DNA of 64,000 bases from Lachnospiraceae bacterium (GTDB taxonomy: Bacteria > Bacillota > Clostridia > Lachnospirales > Lachnospiraceae). The stretch spans positions 124,001 to 188,000 of the forward strand of contig JAFZLD010000003.1 of NCBI GenBank assembly GCA_017553505.1, written 5' to 3'. A program made the position numbers and the translations under genes. The notes beneath the pieces are model-generated. The model was not told the DNA's origin, searched no databases, and worked only from the letters and a program-made list of their open reading frames with translations. Positions within the stretch are counted from its first letter, which is position 1, and each line of letters opens with the position of its first letter. This document shows, piece by piece, positions 27,086 through 35,534 of the stretch.

Positions 27086-27113
27086 AAGGGTGTGCGAAAA
27101 GCACACCCTTTTT
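27086..27113 (+). terminator. Terminator after thrH
   Basis: AAGGGTGTGC (27086-27095), loop GAAAA, GCACACCCTT (27101-27110) and further T's. Confidence 0.9.
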
Positions 27114-27198
27114 AATTTTATGCTATTAAAATTCCCTTTTACAAAACGTTAATTATCAGACTTTATGATAAATTTATCTATATTAGGGGGACGTGTAT

Positions 27199-28683
27199 AT
27201 GGATTTTCAGAAAGTTGCTGACAGCCTCGGCGCAATGACATGTGTAGTTTCTGTAGATAAGATTGGTGAAGACGATTACGGCACAATACGCATCGTTGCA
27301 GGCAATAAACCTTATGTGGATTCAATAGAGCATCCTGTGGGCGGCGTGGAAATGCTTACGAGGAAATTTGAGCCCAATCAGGAATACACAAAGTATCTTA
27401 CGAAGGACTTAAACTTCGAGGATGCATGTTATCGTGCTGCGGTTAAAAAGAAAGTAATTCATTCATACGCACACCCCGAAAGATTCGAAGTGTGGTTTAA
27501 CATGGTATTCATGCCCCTTATGTATGAAGACGGCGATACATGTTACTGCACTTACACCATGGAAATCAACTTTGAGCCCGATGCCGAGACCATGTCCAAC
27601 GTCTCAAGCGACATCGCGACTCAGGTTCTTAATACCTGTATTAAATTAAGAGGCGCGGAGGATTTACGTTATGTCATGAAAGACGTAATCAAGGACATCC
27701 GCGCGATTTGTGCTGCAGAAAGCTGTAAGATAATGCTTCTTGACACAATCAAGCGTCAGTGTGACGTGTTGTGTGAAGATATCGACCCGAACGCTCCCCT
27801 TCTTCCCATGCAGGAATATATAGACAACGATGAAGATATGTACGGACTTGCGCTTTCCTGGGAGAAGACAATCAGCGGAAGTAACTGTATTATTGCCAAC
27901 GACAAGCACAGTTTTGATGTAATCAAAGAAAGAAACCCGAGATGGTATAAGTCTCTTAAGAGCGCAGCGGTTGAGAACATCGTTCTTTTCCCGCTCAAGG
28001 CAAGAGGCGAGATCCTAGGTTATATCTGGGCGGTTAACTTCGACCCCGAAAAGGCTCCCAAGATTAAGGAAGCCCTCGAACTTACCACCTTTATTTTAGG
28101 TTCAGAAATCGGTAACTACCTGCTTCTTGACAGGTTAAAGATATTAAGCTCCATCGATATGCTTACAGGCGTATTAAACCGTAACGAGATGAACAATCTT
28201 GTTGATTCACTCTGCACGGGCAAGCGCGCCAAAGGCAAGTCGGTCGGAGTTGCTTTTGCCGACTTAAACGGACTTAAGACCGTTAACGATGAAGAAGGCC
28301 ACGAAGCGGGCGACGCACTTCTTAAGAGAGCATCCGCGGCACTGCGCTCCGTATTCGGCGATGACGAAATCTTCAGAGCAGGCGGCGACGAGTTCTCTAT
28401 TATCGTTACCGATACCACGGAAGAAGAACTGGCTAAGAAAGTGGAACAGTTAAGAGAAAACTCCAAAGAATACGATAAGGTAAGCTTTGCAATAGGCTTC
28501 AGCGTTGAAGCAAGTGCCAAGAATGTGCGCAAAGCATTAAGAAAAGCCGACGAGAACATGTACGAAGACAAGCGCATATTCTATGAGAATCATCCGGAAA
28601 AAGTAAGAAGAACCACCAATAAAGATGACTTTGCATTTCAGGTAGAGGGAAAAGGAAAAAAGGGAAAGAAGACAGATGCTTAA
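27199..28683 (+). CDS. Cytosolic GAF-GGDEF diguanylate cyclase
   Basis: 494 residues without membrane segments. The N-terminal about 140 residues are unassigned, followed by a GAF-like region (about 145-310) and a C-terminal GGDEF domain with the intact active-site motif GGDEF at 395-399. It should make cyclic di-GMP from two GTP. The RxxD inhibitory site expected 5 residues before GGDEF is absent, so product feedback is not expected. AGGGGG at 27185-27190 favours the ATG at 27199 over a GTG at 27193. The lysine-rich tail overlaps the next cyclase gene by 8 nt. Confidence 0.88.
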   Translation: MDFQKVADSLGAMTCVVSVDKIGEDDYGTIRIVAGNKPYVDSIEHPVGGVEMLTRKFEPNQEYTKYLTKDLNFEDACYRAAVKKKVIHSYAHPERFEVWFNMVFMPLMYEDGDTCYCTYTMEINFEPDAETMSNVSSDIATQVLNTCIKLRGAEDLRYVMKDVIKDIRAICAAESCKIMLLDTIKRQCDVLCEDIDPNAPLLPMQEYIDNDEDMYGLALSWEKTISGSNCIIANDKHSFDVIKERNPRWYKSLKSAAVENIVLFPLKARGEILGYIWAVNFDPEKAPKIKEALELTTFILGSEIGNYLLLDRLKILSSIDMLTGVLNRNEMNNLVDSLCTGKRAKGKSVGVAFADLNGLKTVNDEEGHEAGDALLKRASAALRSVFGDDEIFRAGGDEFSIIVTDTTEEELAKKVEQLRENSKEYDKVSFAIGFSVEASAKNVRKALRKADENMYEDKRIFYENHPEKVRRTTNKDDFAFQVEGKGKKGKKTDA

Positions 28684-30148
28684 CCTTGCAGGGGCACCGG
28701 AAAAATCATATAAGAATCCTTTAAGCAGGCGCGCCTTCGGGGTGTGCCTGGTTTTCACGCTCATCCTTTGCTTTATTATGGGAACAATAGGCTATATCGT
28801 GTTCAGAAAGAGCATGATGAAGCAGTACGAAATGAACCTCTCCGACATAATAGAGCTTACCTGCGAAAGAATAGATCCCGACGATATCGAGAAGTGTTTT
28901 AAGACCAACGAACGTTCCGAAAAGTTCGAAGAGCTCAGCACTTTTATGAACCAGATAAGAGAGACCTACGCTCTCGACCACATCGCCCTCACCAGACCAA
29001 TCAAAGAAGGCGATTCTTATGACGTTATTCAGATAATGTCCGGCCTTACCGAAATGGAGAAGCAGGGCGGCGGTACCATAGACGCACCCATTCCGTATCT
29101 GGGCGACAGGATTGGCTTTGTATTCCCGCCGGAAATGCTACCGGGGATTTATCAGGAGTTTATGTACTCCGATAAGATTTCTTTTATAACCACAAAGACC
29201 GATTACGGCAACACCTACAGGGGCGCCGTAACTGTTCGTAAGAATAACGGCGAGCCCGTGGGGCTCTTAACCGCAGGGTTATCCCTTGAATTTATTGAAA
29301 ATACCGAGACGCAGTATCTGCAGATTGTTTTGATAGCTACAATTCTTTTGGGTATTGTATTTATTTCGTTCATGATTCTTTGGCTGAGAGCGAGAGTTAT
29401 TAAGCCCCTTAGCCGTATTGAGAATGCGGCAAGTGATTTCGAGTCAAGAAGCCGCAACCAAAAGAACCCGGATGTTCTGGTTATGGACCTTCCGCCCCTT
29501 CATACGGGTGATGAACTTGAATCCCTGTCGGACGCGCTTAATTCCATGTCGGTCAGCATGAAAAGTTATGTTGAGGACTTAATGAAGTCTGCTCAGACGG
29601 TAGACAGCCTGCGACAGGACCTTGTGGTTACCAAGAAGCAGGCGATGCAGTTTAGCGAACTTGCGGTTAAGGACGCTCTTACCGGTATCCGCAACAAAGC
29701 GGGCTACGACAAAGAAGTCGAGAAGATTGCCAAGGAATTCGAAGAAGGCAAAACAAGATTTGGCATTGCAATGATAGACCTTAACTATCTTAAGAAGATA
29801 AACGACGAATACGGACACGAAAAAGGAAACATAGCAATTCAGAATCTGTGCAGACTCGTGTGTACCATATTTGCCCACTCGCCTGTATTCAGAATCGGCG
29901 GTGATGAGTTCGTGGCAGTGTTAAGAAATAACGACTACGACCATATTGACGATTTGATCGACGAGTTTAATGACGCTATCGCGAGCACCGGCAACGATAT
30001 AAACTTAGAGCCGTGGGAGCGCACTTCCGCAGCGATAGGATATGCCCTGTACACCGAAGGCCTCGACCTTTCCGTCAACGACGTATTCAGACGCGCCGAC
30101 GAAGCGATGTATGAGCGAAAGAAAGAAATGAAAGCAGCAAGAGAATAA
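28676..30148 (+). CDS. Membrane sensor diguanylate cyclase
   Basis: 490 residues. One membrane helix (about 20-43), an extracytoplasmic sensor of about 165 residues, a second helix (about 215-240), a HAMP-like linker and a C-terminal GGDEF domain with GGDEF at 408-412. Like its neighbour it lacks an RxxD inhibitory site. It overlaps the upstream cyclase by 8 nt, so both are made from one mRNA: one senses inside the cell and the other outside. No EAL or HD-GYP phosphodiesterase is in the window. Confidence 0.9.
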   Translation: MLNLAGAPEKSYKNPLSRRAFGVCLVFTLILCFIMGTIGYIVFRKSMMKQYEMNLSDIIELTCERIDPDDIEKCFKTNERSEKFEELSTFMNQIRETYALDHIALTRPIKEGDSYDVIQIMSGLTEMEKQGGGTIDAPIPYLGDRIGFVFPPEMLPGIYQEFMYSDKISFITTKTDYGNTYRGAVTVRKNNGEPVGLLTAGLSLEFIENTETQYLQIVLIATILLGIVFISFMILWLRARVIKPLSRIENAASDFESRSRNQKNPDVLVMDLPPLHTGDELESLSDALNSMSVSMKSYVEDLMKSAQTVDSLRQDLVVTKKQAMQFSELAVKDALTGIRNKAGYDKEVEKIAKEFEEGKTRFGIAMIDLNYLKKINDEYGHEKGNIAIQNLCRLVCTIFAHSPVFRIGGDEFVAVLRNNDYDHIDDLIDEFNDAIASTGNDINLEPWERTSAAIGYALYTEGLDLSVNDVFRRADEAMYERKKEMKAARE

Positions 30149-30236
30149 CAACAAACAAAGAGGATGATTACATTGTCCCAATCGCTACAATTTGCTTGCA
30201 TGCCGATAGAATCAAGAGTAAACTGTTTCTTGTGAT

Positions 30237-30307
30237 GCAGATATAGTTCATCGGTAGAATGCGAGCTTCCCAAGCTTGAGAGGCGGGTTCGATTCCCGTT
30301 ATCTGCT
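30237..30307 (+). tRNA. tRNA-Gly (anticodon CCC)
   Basis: Full cloverleaf. Acceptor arms GCAGATA (30237-30243) and TATCTGC (30300-30306) pair perfectly. The D-arm contains GTTCATCGGTAGAAT, the anticodon stem is CGAGC/GCTTG with loop TTCCCAA, and the T-arm is GCGGGTTCGATTCCCGT. The 3' CCA is not encoded. It lies in the gap between the second cyclase and the hybrid kinase, with no integrase nearby. Confidence 0.93.
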
Positions 30308-30366
30308 TCTTTTATATGCTTGGTTGGAACCGTGGGTTATGCAATGGGACGGACGGAAGGACGACT

Positions 30367-32592
30367 ATGTATTACGTATTGATCGGAGTTCAGCTTTTAG
30401 CTATAGCGTTTTCTATATTCAGTACCATTCTTTTGATAAGGCTGCAAAGCTCTTTGGAGAACAGGTACCTGTTTATCTGTGCAATCAGCATCGACATTTA
30501 CGCGGTCGGATATCTTCAGGAGATGCTTATTCATACGGAGGACGGCATTCGTATAGCGTTGTCGTTTGAGTATTGCGGTCTTGCATTTACCGCGTTGGCG
30601 TACGCTCTCTTTATTTTCAAGTATTGCAACGTTAAAGAAATACCGAGATGGATACCCAAGCTTATGTTTGCGTACTGTCTTTTGGTAATGCTTTCCGTTC
30701 AGGCAGGCCCGCTTACGAAACTGTATTACAGCAGCTTCTGGGTTTCCGATGAAGGCGTATTCCCGCATGCGGCCACTACCAAGACGCCCCTGTATTATTC
30801 TTTCGCTGTATTCCAGGCCGGATTGATAATAGCAAGTGCTGCGGCTATTCAGATAAGACGCAGGAGAACGCGGAATGCGGGTGAAAAGCGTAAGCTGATG
30901 ATTCTCTTTATCGAAAGCCTTGTGCCCCTTATCGGCCTTGCGGGAACGGTTACGCTTAACTTGGGCGGATGGGATCCAAGTCCGTTACTGCTTAGCTTGC
31001 TTGTTACGTCGGTAAGCTTAACGCTTCGTGGCGGTCAGTTCTACGATACGGTTTCTTTTGCCGTACAGAATCTGTTCCAGAATGTCGGAAGCCCGGTCAT
31101 TATTGCGGATATTTCCAAGAACTATTTAAGCAGCAACAAGGCCTGCGACAGAGTATTTCCCGAGCTTAAGAACTGGAGAGGCGGACACAGCCTTTCAGAC
31201 CTCGGCGTAGACCTTTTCGCCGACTCGTCCAATGCAGACTTTGAGAGAGCCGGACGTTATTACAAGAGTTCTTTTACCAAGCTTATCGAGCGCGGAAGAC
31301 ATATAGGCTACACCATAGTTATTACGGATAATACCGATGACAAGGTTGCGGTTGAGAGCATGAGACACCTCATGGAGGCAGCAGATGCGGCCAATGAAGC
31401 AAAGAGTACCTTCCTTGCCAACATGAGCCATGAGATTCGTACTCCTCTTAACGCGATAATCGGTATGTCGGAGCTTTCGGAGCGAGAAGTTTCGGAGAGT
31501 GTTATCCGTGAGTACAACGGTCAGATTAAGGCCGCCGGCAAGATGCTTCTTGAGATAGTTAACGACGTGCTTGACTTCTCGAAGGCCGAGTCCAACAAGC
31601 TTGAGCTGGTGCCTGTGGAGTTTGATACCGCTGACTTCCTCGACAGCATTATTAACGTCATCAATTCGCGTATCGGGGACAAGCCCATCGACTTTCTGGT
31701 GGACATTAATCCCAACATTCCGAAGACGCTTTACGGCGACGATGTACATATCAGGCAGATTATCATGAATCTTCTCTCCAATGCCGAGAAGTTCACCAAT
31801 ACGGGCCACATCAAGTTTACGCTGGATTCCGACAGCGATGGTATTATCGTTAGACTTAAGGGTTCGGTTGAGGACACCGGTATCGGTATCAGGGAAGAAG
31901 ATAAAAAGAAACTGTTCACCGCTTTCCAGCAGCTTGACGGTAAGAAGAACCGTCGTACCGAGGGCAGCGGTCTCGGACTTGCTATTTTTGCCCAGCTTGT
32001 AACGCTTATGAACGGTACTTACAGGCTCGAGAGCGAGTATGGCAAGGGAAGTACTTTCTTTTTCGAAATCGATGTGGGATGCATCAATTCGGCTCCTTTT
32101 GCGAACTCTGTACGAGAGTGCGTGAATGTGCGTAAGATGCCTGCGTTCTCGCTTTACAAGACAAAGACGGACGATGAGGAAGAGGCGAAGGATACGATAC
32201 CTTCGGTAATTCCCGACTATTCCTCTTACAATATTCTCGTGGTGGATGACAACAAGGTTAACGTTAAGGTGCTGTCGGCATTCCTCAAGCACTTTAAGGT
32301 TACGGCGGATTCCGCATTATCAGGCGCCGAGGCCCTTGAGAAGGTTAAGCAAAAGAAATATGACCTTATCTTTATGGACCACATGATGCCCGATATGGAC
32401 GGTGTCGAGACGACTAAGCGCATTAGGGCGATGGATGATATGTATTATCATGACGCTCCGATTATCGCTTGTACCGCCAATGTTGTGAAGGGTGTTGAGG
32501 AGATATTCCTTGAAGCGGGAATGAACGATTTTGTGCCCAAGCCTATCCAGCTTGAAGTGTTACAGGAGAAGATGGCGAGATTTCTTAAGTAG
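30367..32592 (+). CDS. Hybrid sensor histidine kinase with receiver domain
   Basis: 741 residues. Seven predicted N-terminal membrane helices (1-220, 7TM-type sensor) are followed by a PAS-like region. The kinase core has the phospho-accepting H355 in NMSHEIRTPLNAIIG, the N-box in NLLSNAEKFTN and the G-box GSGLGLAIF. The C-terminal receiver has DD acidic residues and the acceptor D671 in LIFMDHMMPDMDG. GGAAGGA at 30355-30361 supports the ATG at 30367 over an upstream ATG at 30316. No output regulator is adjacent, so phosphate must pass to an unlinked protein, possibly through a phosphotransfer domain. Confidence 0.9.
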   Translation: MYYVLIGVQLLAIAFSIFSTILLIRLQSSLENRYLFICAISIDIYAVGYLQEMLIHTEDGIRIALSFEYCGLAFTALAYALFIFKYCNVKEIPRWIPKLMFAYCLLVMLSVQAGPLTKLYYSSFWVSDEGVFPHAATTKTPLYYSFAVFQAGLIIASAAAIQIRRRRTRNAGEKRKLMILFIESLVPLIGLAGTVTLNLGGWDPSPLLLSLLVTSVSLTLRGGQFYDTVSFAVQNLFQNVGSPVIIADISKNYLSSNKACDRVFPELKNWRGGHSLSDLGVDLFADSSNADFERAGRYYKSSFTKLIERGRHIGYTIVITDNTDDKVAVESMRHLMEAADAANEAKSTFLANMSHEIRTPLNAIIGMSELSEREVSESVIREYNGQIKAAGKMLLEIVNDVLDFSKAESNKLELVPVEFDTADFLDSIINVINSRIGDKPIDFLVDINPNIPKTLYGDDVHIRQIIMNLLSNAEKFTNTGHIKFTLDSDSDGIIVRLKGSVEDTGIGIREEDKKKLFTAFQQLDGKKNRRTEGSGLGLAIFAQLVTLMNGTYRLESEYGKGSTFFFEIDVGCINSAPFANSVRECVNVRKMPAFSLYKTKTDDEEEAKDTIPSVIPDYSSYNILVVDDNKVNVKVLSAFLKHFKVTADSALSGAEALEKVKQKKYDLIFMDHMMPDMDGVETTKRIRAMDDMYYHDAPIIACTANVVKGVEEIFLEAGMNDFVPKPIQLEVLQEKMARFLK

Positions 32593-32613
32593 TTGATTTA
32601 TGGTATAATTAAG

Positions 32614-32639
32614 GGCGCGACAGTGAGTCGCGCCTTTTT
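32614..32639 (+). terminator. Terminator after hybrid kinase
   Basis: GGCGCGAC (32614-32621), loop AGTGA, GTCGCGCC (32627-32634), then TTTTT. Confidence 0.9.
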
Positions 32640-32668
32640 ATTATTGCTGGCGATTTTGGAGGGTTAAC

Positions 32669-33529
32669 ATGAGAATAGGAGCTTTGGAAGCCGGCGGCAC
32701 CAAGATGGTGTGCGCTGTTGGCGATGAACTCGGGAATATATATGACAAGGTAACAATACCGACAGAGACGCCGGACGAGACCATGCCCAAGATGATTGAG
32801 TATTTTAAGAATGCTCACGTTGATGCACTTGGAATCGGTTGCTTCGGACCGGTGTGTCTTGATAAGGCGGACGCACATTACGGATATATTACATCCACAC
32901 CTAAGATTGCGTGGCGCAGTTACGATATAGTGGGAGCGTTTGAAGCATCGCTCGGCGTGCCTGTGGGCTTCGATACCGACGTGAATGCGGCATGTCTCGG
33001 CGAGGTCAGCTTCGGAAGTGCTTCGGGGCTTTCGGACGTTTTGTATCTTACCGTCGGCACAGGTATCGGCCTCGGTATTTACTCGGGCGGTAAGCTGCTG
33101 CATGGCAATCTGCATCCGGAAGCGGGGCATATTCTTTTGCGACGTCATCCGTCGGATACGTATGCGGGTAAGTGCCCTTATCACAAGGATTGCTTTGAAG
33201 GACTTGCAGCAGGACCTGCGATTGAAGAAAGGTATGGTGTGCCGGCCCGTGAGTTGTCTGATGCCAAGGCCTGGGACATTGAAGCATATTATATAGCGCA
33301 GGCGCTGGTGTCTTATATATTGATTCTTGCTCCGCAGAAGATAATTCTCGGTGGTGGCGTAATGCATAAGACCGAGCTGTTCCCGATGATACGTGAGCAT
33401 GTAGAGAAGCTTTTGAACGGGTATATTGTTACGCGTGAACTCAAGGACTTGGAGGATTATATCGTACCGGCGAGCCTTAATGATGAGCAGGGAATTAAGG
33501 GGTGTTTGGTACTGGGAAGAGATGCATAA
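32669..33529 (+). CDS. ROK-family fructokinase
   Basis: 286-residue cytosolic sugar kinase. ATP phosphate loop at the N-terminus (ALEAGGTKMVCAVG), catalytic aspartate in GFDTDVNAACLGE, and the zinc-type loop HILLRRHPSDTYAGKCPYH followed by DCFEGLAAGPAI. This last region is typical of the ScrK/GmuE-like fructokinase group. It would phosphorylate free fructose (or mannose) and could use fructose released by the GH13_18 phosphorylase at 47597 if that enzyme acts on sucrose. GGAGGG lies 8 nt upstream of the ATG. Monocistronic. Confidence 0.88.
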   Translation: MRIGALEAGGTKMVCAVGDELGNIYDKVTIPTETPDETMPKMIEYFKNAHVDALGIGCFGPVCLDKADAHYGYITSTPKIAWRSYDIVGAFEASLGVPVGFDTDVNAACLGEVSFGSASGLSDVLYLTVGTGIGLGIYSGGKLLHGNLHPEAGHILLRRHPSDTYAGKCPYHKDCFEGLAAGPAIEERYGVPARELSDAKAWDIEAYYIAQALVSYILILAPQKIILGGGVMHKTELFPMIREHVEKLLNGYIVTRELKDLEDYIVPASLNDEQGIKGCLVLGRDA

Positions 33530-33540
33530 GAATAAAAAGA

Positions 33541-33562
33541 GCCCGCGCTGTATGGCGCGGGC
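33541..33562. terminator. Strong hairpin after fructokinase gene
   Basis: GCCCGCGC (33541-33548) pairs with GCGCGGGC (33555-33562). An A-run precedes it but there is no T-run after, so it is weak as a plus-strand terminator and better for the minus strand. Confidence 0.5.
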
Positions 33563-33604
33563 GAATTTGATATGCGTAGTTAGTCTATTTTGTATAAGTG
33601 TTTG

Positions 33605-33651
33605 TTGCAGTTAAAACGTTTATCCTGTATAATGTATATACATTATACAGG
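33605..33651 (+). promoter_or_regulatory. mazEF promoter overlapped by a perfect 28-bp palindrome
   Basis: TTGCAG (33605-33610) and TATAAT (33628-33633) are spaced 17 bp. A perfect palindrome covers 33624-33651; its half-site is CCTGTATAATGTAT. The -10 box is part of the half-site, so a protein bound here would block transcription. The last GG of the palindrome is also the start of the mazE ribosome site. MazE/MazEF autoregulation through such sites is established for the family. Confidence 0.8.
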
Positions 33652-33660
33652 AGGTGCCAT

Positions 33661-33903
33661 ATGAAGGAAGTTGCTATAAGATCTTGGGGAAACAGTCTTG
33701 GTATCAGAATTCCCAAAGAAATTCTTGATACTTTGCAGTTAAAGATGTCTGACATGTTGAACATCAGTGTTGAAAATGATGCTATTGTACTCAGAAAACA
33801 ATTTACGCATAAGACTTTTGAAGAGAGACTTGCAGAATATAATGGCGAAATATCCTTTTGTGAATTCGACTGGGGAGAACCGAAAGGAAGAGAGATGCTA
33901 TGA
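33661..33903 (+). CDS. mazE: MazE-type antitoxin (AbrB/SpoVT fold)
   Basis: 80-residue antitoxin. Its N-terminal swapped-hairpin DNA-binding domain reads VAIRSWGNSLGIRIPKEIL, characteristic of MazE, and its acidic C-terminal tail (EYNGEISFCEFDW) should wrap the toxin. AGGAGG at 33649-33654 fixes the start at 33661. The stop overlaps the toxin ATG (ATGA, 33900-33903). Expected to repress its own palindromic promoter together with MazF. Confidence 0.92.
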   Translation: MKEVAIRSWGNSLGIRIPKEILDTLQLKMSDMLNISVENDAIVLRKQFTHKTFEERLAEYNGEISFCEFDWGEPKGREML

Positions 33904-34211
33904 AAGATTTTTCGCAAGGAGACATAATACGTATAGAAGGATTTAAAAAGCAATTATTCATTATAGTCAGCAAGAATGCTTTTATTAAAGCTATGGGAGT
34001 ATTTCATGTTTGCCCTATAATCCCCAATATTCCGGATGGGCCTATTCATATTAAAGTTCAAGGAAAGAACGGCGAAAACGGAACTGTGATTTGTGAACAG
34101 GTTAAAGTAATCGATCCGATTGCCAGAAGCTGTAATAGGGTGGACTCGTTAGCCTATGAAGATATAATGAATATTTCTGATGCTGTGCAAGGCATGTTTG
34201 AATATGACTAA
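33900..34211 (+). CDS. mazF: MazF/PemK-type endoribonuclease toxin
   Basis: 103-residue toxin. The family opening FSQGDIIRIEGFKKQLFIIVSKN, the middle strand VFHVCPIIPN, and the catalytic-region phrase GTVICEQVKVIDPIARS (threonine and arginine-bearing loop equivalents) are visible. MazF cuts single-stranded mRNA at short sequences and is neutralised by MazE. It is translationally coupled to mazE. The methyltransferase gene follows within about 15 nt and may be on the same transcript. Confidence 0.9.
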   Translation: MKDFSQGDIIRIEGFKKQLFIIVSKNAFIKAMGVFHVCPIIPNIPDGPIHIKVQGKNGENGTVICEQVKVIDPIARSCNRVDSLAYEDIMNISDAVQGMFEYD

Positions 34212-34226
34212 ATGAGGTACATGAGA

Positions 34227-34982
34227 ATGGGAAGTTTGTATAATCGCGCCGAAATCTATGATTTGTTTGACAACGAGAAAAGATATGAGGCGTACAAGAA
34301 ACATTGGGAGGCAATATTCGCGGGCAAGGATATTAAGTCGATGCTTGATGTGAGCATCGGTTCGGGAAGTGTGACCTTGCCGGTTATTGACCTTGGGGTT
34401 AAGTTGAGTGGCTCCGATTTGAGCGAGGAAATGCTTAAGAACTGCGGTGCGAAGGCGTCAAAGAAAGGTGCTGACGTTACGCTTAAGTGGAGCGACTTTC
34501 GTGGACTTGACTGCTGGGGCGATGAGAAATTCGACCTTGTGGCAAGTACGGGTAATTCGCTGGCATATGTGAGCAACGATGATGTTGCGAAGACACTTGA
34601 AGAGATGGATAAGCATGTGAAGGTCGGCGGATATCTTTATTTTGACTCCAGAAACTGGGAGAAGATTCTTAAAGATCATCAGAGATTCTACACTTATGAT
34701 CCGATGTTTGTCGGCGAGACCCGTGTGAATCTTGTGCAGCTCTGGGACTACAATGATGACGGTTCAATGGTGTTCAATCTTCTTTATACGTTTGAGCGGG
34801 ACAATCACGCGGTGCAGAAGGAGATATTTGAGGAGCACTACAATCCGTTTCCGAAGGCGCTTGCTATCGATAAGTTAAAGGCTATGGGCTACGAGGATAT
34901 AGAGCTTAAGTGCTTTCCGGCTCAGTTTGAGATGCCTTCTTTTGAAAAAGTGGAATGGTATAGCGTGGTGGCTAAAAAGTGA
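34227..34982 (+). CDS. Class I SAM-dependent methyltransferase
   Basis: 251-residue cytosolic protein. SAM-binding motif I MLDVSIGSGSVTLPV, then SGSDLSEEML (acidic residue for the ribose), FDLVASTGNSLAYVS and a C-terminal SAM-MT fold end. Start choices are 34212, 34221 and 34227; GAGG at 34214-34217 gives good spacing only to 34227. The substrate is unknown. It directly follows mazF, but nothing shows it belongs functionally to the toxin pair. Confidence 0.82.
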   Translation: MGSLYNRAEIYDLFDNEKRYEAYKKHWEAIFAGKDIKSMLDVSIGSGSVTLPVIDLGVKLSGSDLSEEMLKNCGAKASKKGADVTLKWSDFRGLDCWGDEKFDLVASTGNSLAYVSNDDVAKTLEEMDKHVKVGGYLYFDSRNWEKILKDHQRFYTYDPMFVGETRVNLVQLWDYNDDGSMVFNLLYTFERDNHAVQKEIFEEHYNPFPKALAIDKLKAMGYEDIELKCFPAQFEMPSFEKVEWYSVVAKK

Positions 34983-35064
34983 CCACACTTTCTTCTATAG
35001 CAAAAATATCTATTGCGAATGCGCGATTACATAGCAAAACTGCCATAATGGCGCTTAAATGATA

Positions 35065-35093
35065 TTGACATGCACCAAACATCATGCTATTCT
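35065..35093 (+). promoter_or_regulatory. Promoter for small exported protein gene
   Basis: TTGACA (35065-35070) and TATTCT (35088-35093), spacing 17 bp, with a TG two bases before the -10. The ATG is 40 bp downstream. Confidence 0.75.
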
Positions 35094-35133
35094 CGATTAT
35101 GCAACATATAATGTGTATTAATTGGGAGGTATC

Positions 35134-35454
35134 ATGAAAAAGGGTAAAATTAGAATTATAGCAATTATTGCTGTGATTGCGCTTACAATACTCCCTGTGG
35201 CGTATGCTATAGGAAAGTCAAATACTTGCAATCACAACTATGAATGGGTGGCAGATGGCCAAATTCAGAGACAGGTTGGCACGCATACTGAACGAAAACC
35301 GAGAGCCTTTGGACCTGGTTATAATGAGTATCCATGCGTAATGTTTCAAATGCATAATATTATGAGATACAAATGTACAAAATGTGGAACTATAGCAACG
35401 ACTGATTATGCTCCGGATCCGTATTCTCCGGTGATTCACACTCCTGCATACTAG
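35134..35454 (+). CDS. Small exported or membrane-anchored protein with Cys pairs
   Basis: 106 residues. Lysine-rich N-terminus and a hydrophobic segment (about residues 8-27, IIAIIAVIALTILPVAYA) that is a signal or anchor, then about 78 residues outside. This part has CNH at the start and YKCTKCGT near the end, a possible four-ligand metal site reminiscent of a zinc ribbon, but the first pair is not a clean CxxC. GGGAGG at 35124-35129 supports the ATG at 35134. No family recognised. It has its own promoter and terminator. Confidence 0.75.
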   Translation: MKKGKIRIIAIIAVIALTILPVAYAIGKSNTCNHNYEWVADGQIQRQVGTHTERKPRAFGPGYNEYPCVMFQMHNIMRYKCTKCGTIATTDYAPDPYSPVIHTPAY

Positions 35455-35481
35455 TTTTGCTACTGTTTTAAGAAATTATTC

Positions 35482-35512
35482 AAAGGCTGGCTTATTTGAG
35501 GCCGGCCTTTTG
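35482..35512 (+). terminator. Terminator after small exported protein gene
   Basis: AAAGGCTGGC (35482-35491) and GCCGGCCTTT (35501-35510), with one G-U pair, plus TTTT. Confidence 0.8.
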
Positions 35513-35534
35513 GCTGTTATAAGAGGTGTGTAAG

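Noticed and set aside
31195-32292. Minus-strand reading frame of 365 codons in the hybrid kinase
   Set aside because: Exact antisense of conserved kinase and receiver motifs; an artefact of codon bias.
32604-32609. TATAAT after the hybrid kinase as promoter of the fructokinase gene
   Set aside because: It lies upstream of the terminator at 32614-32639, which would stop the transcript, and no -35 box is at a suitable distance.
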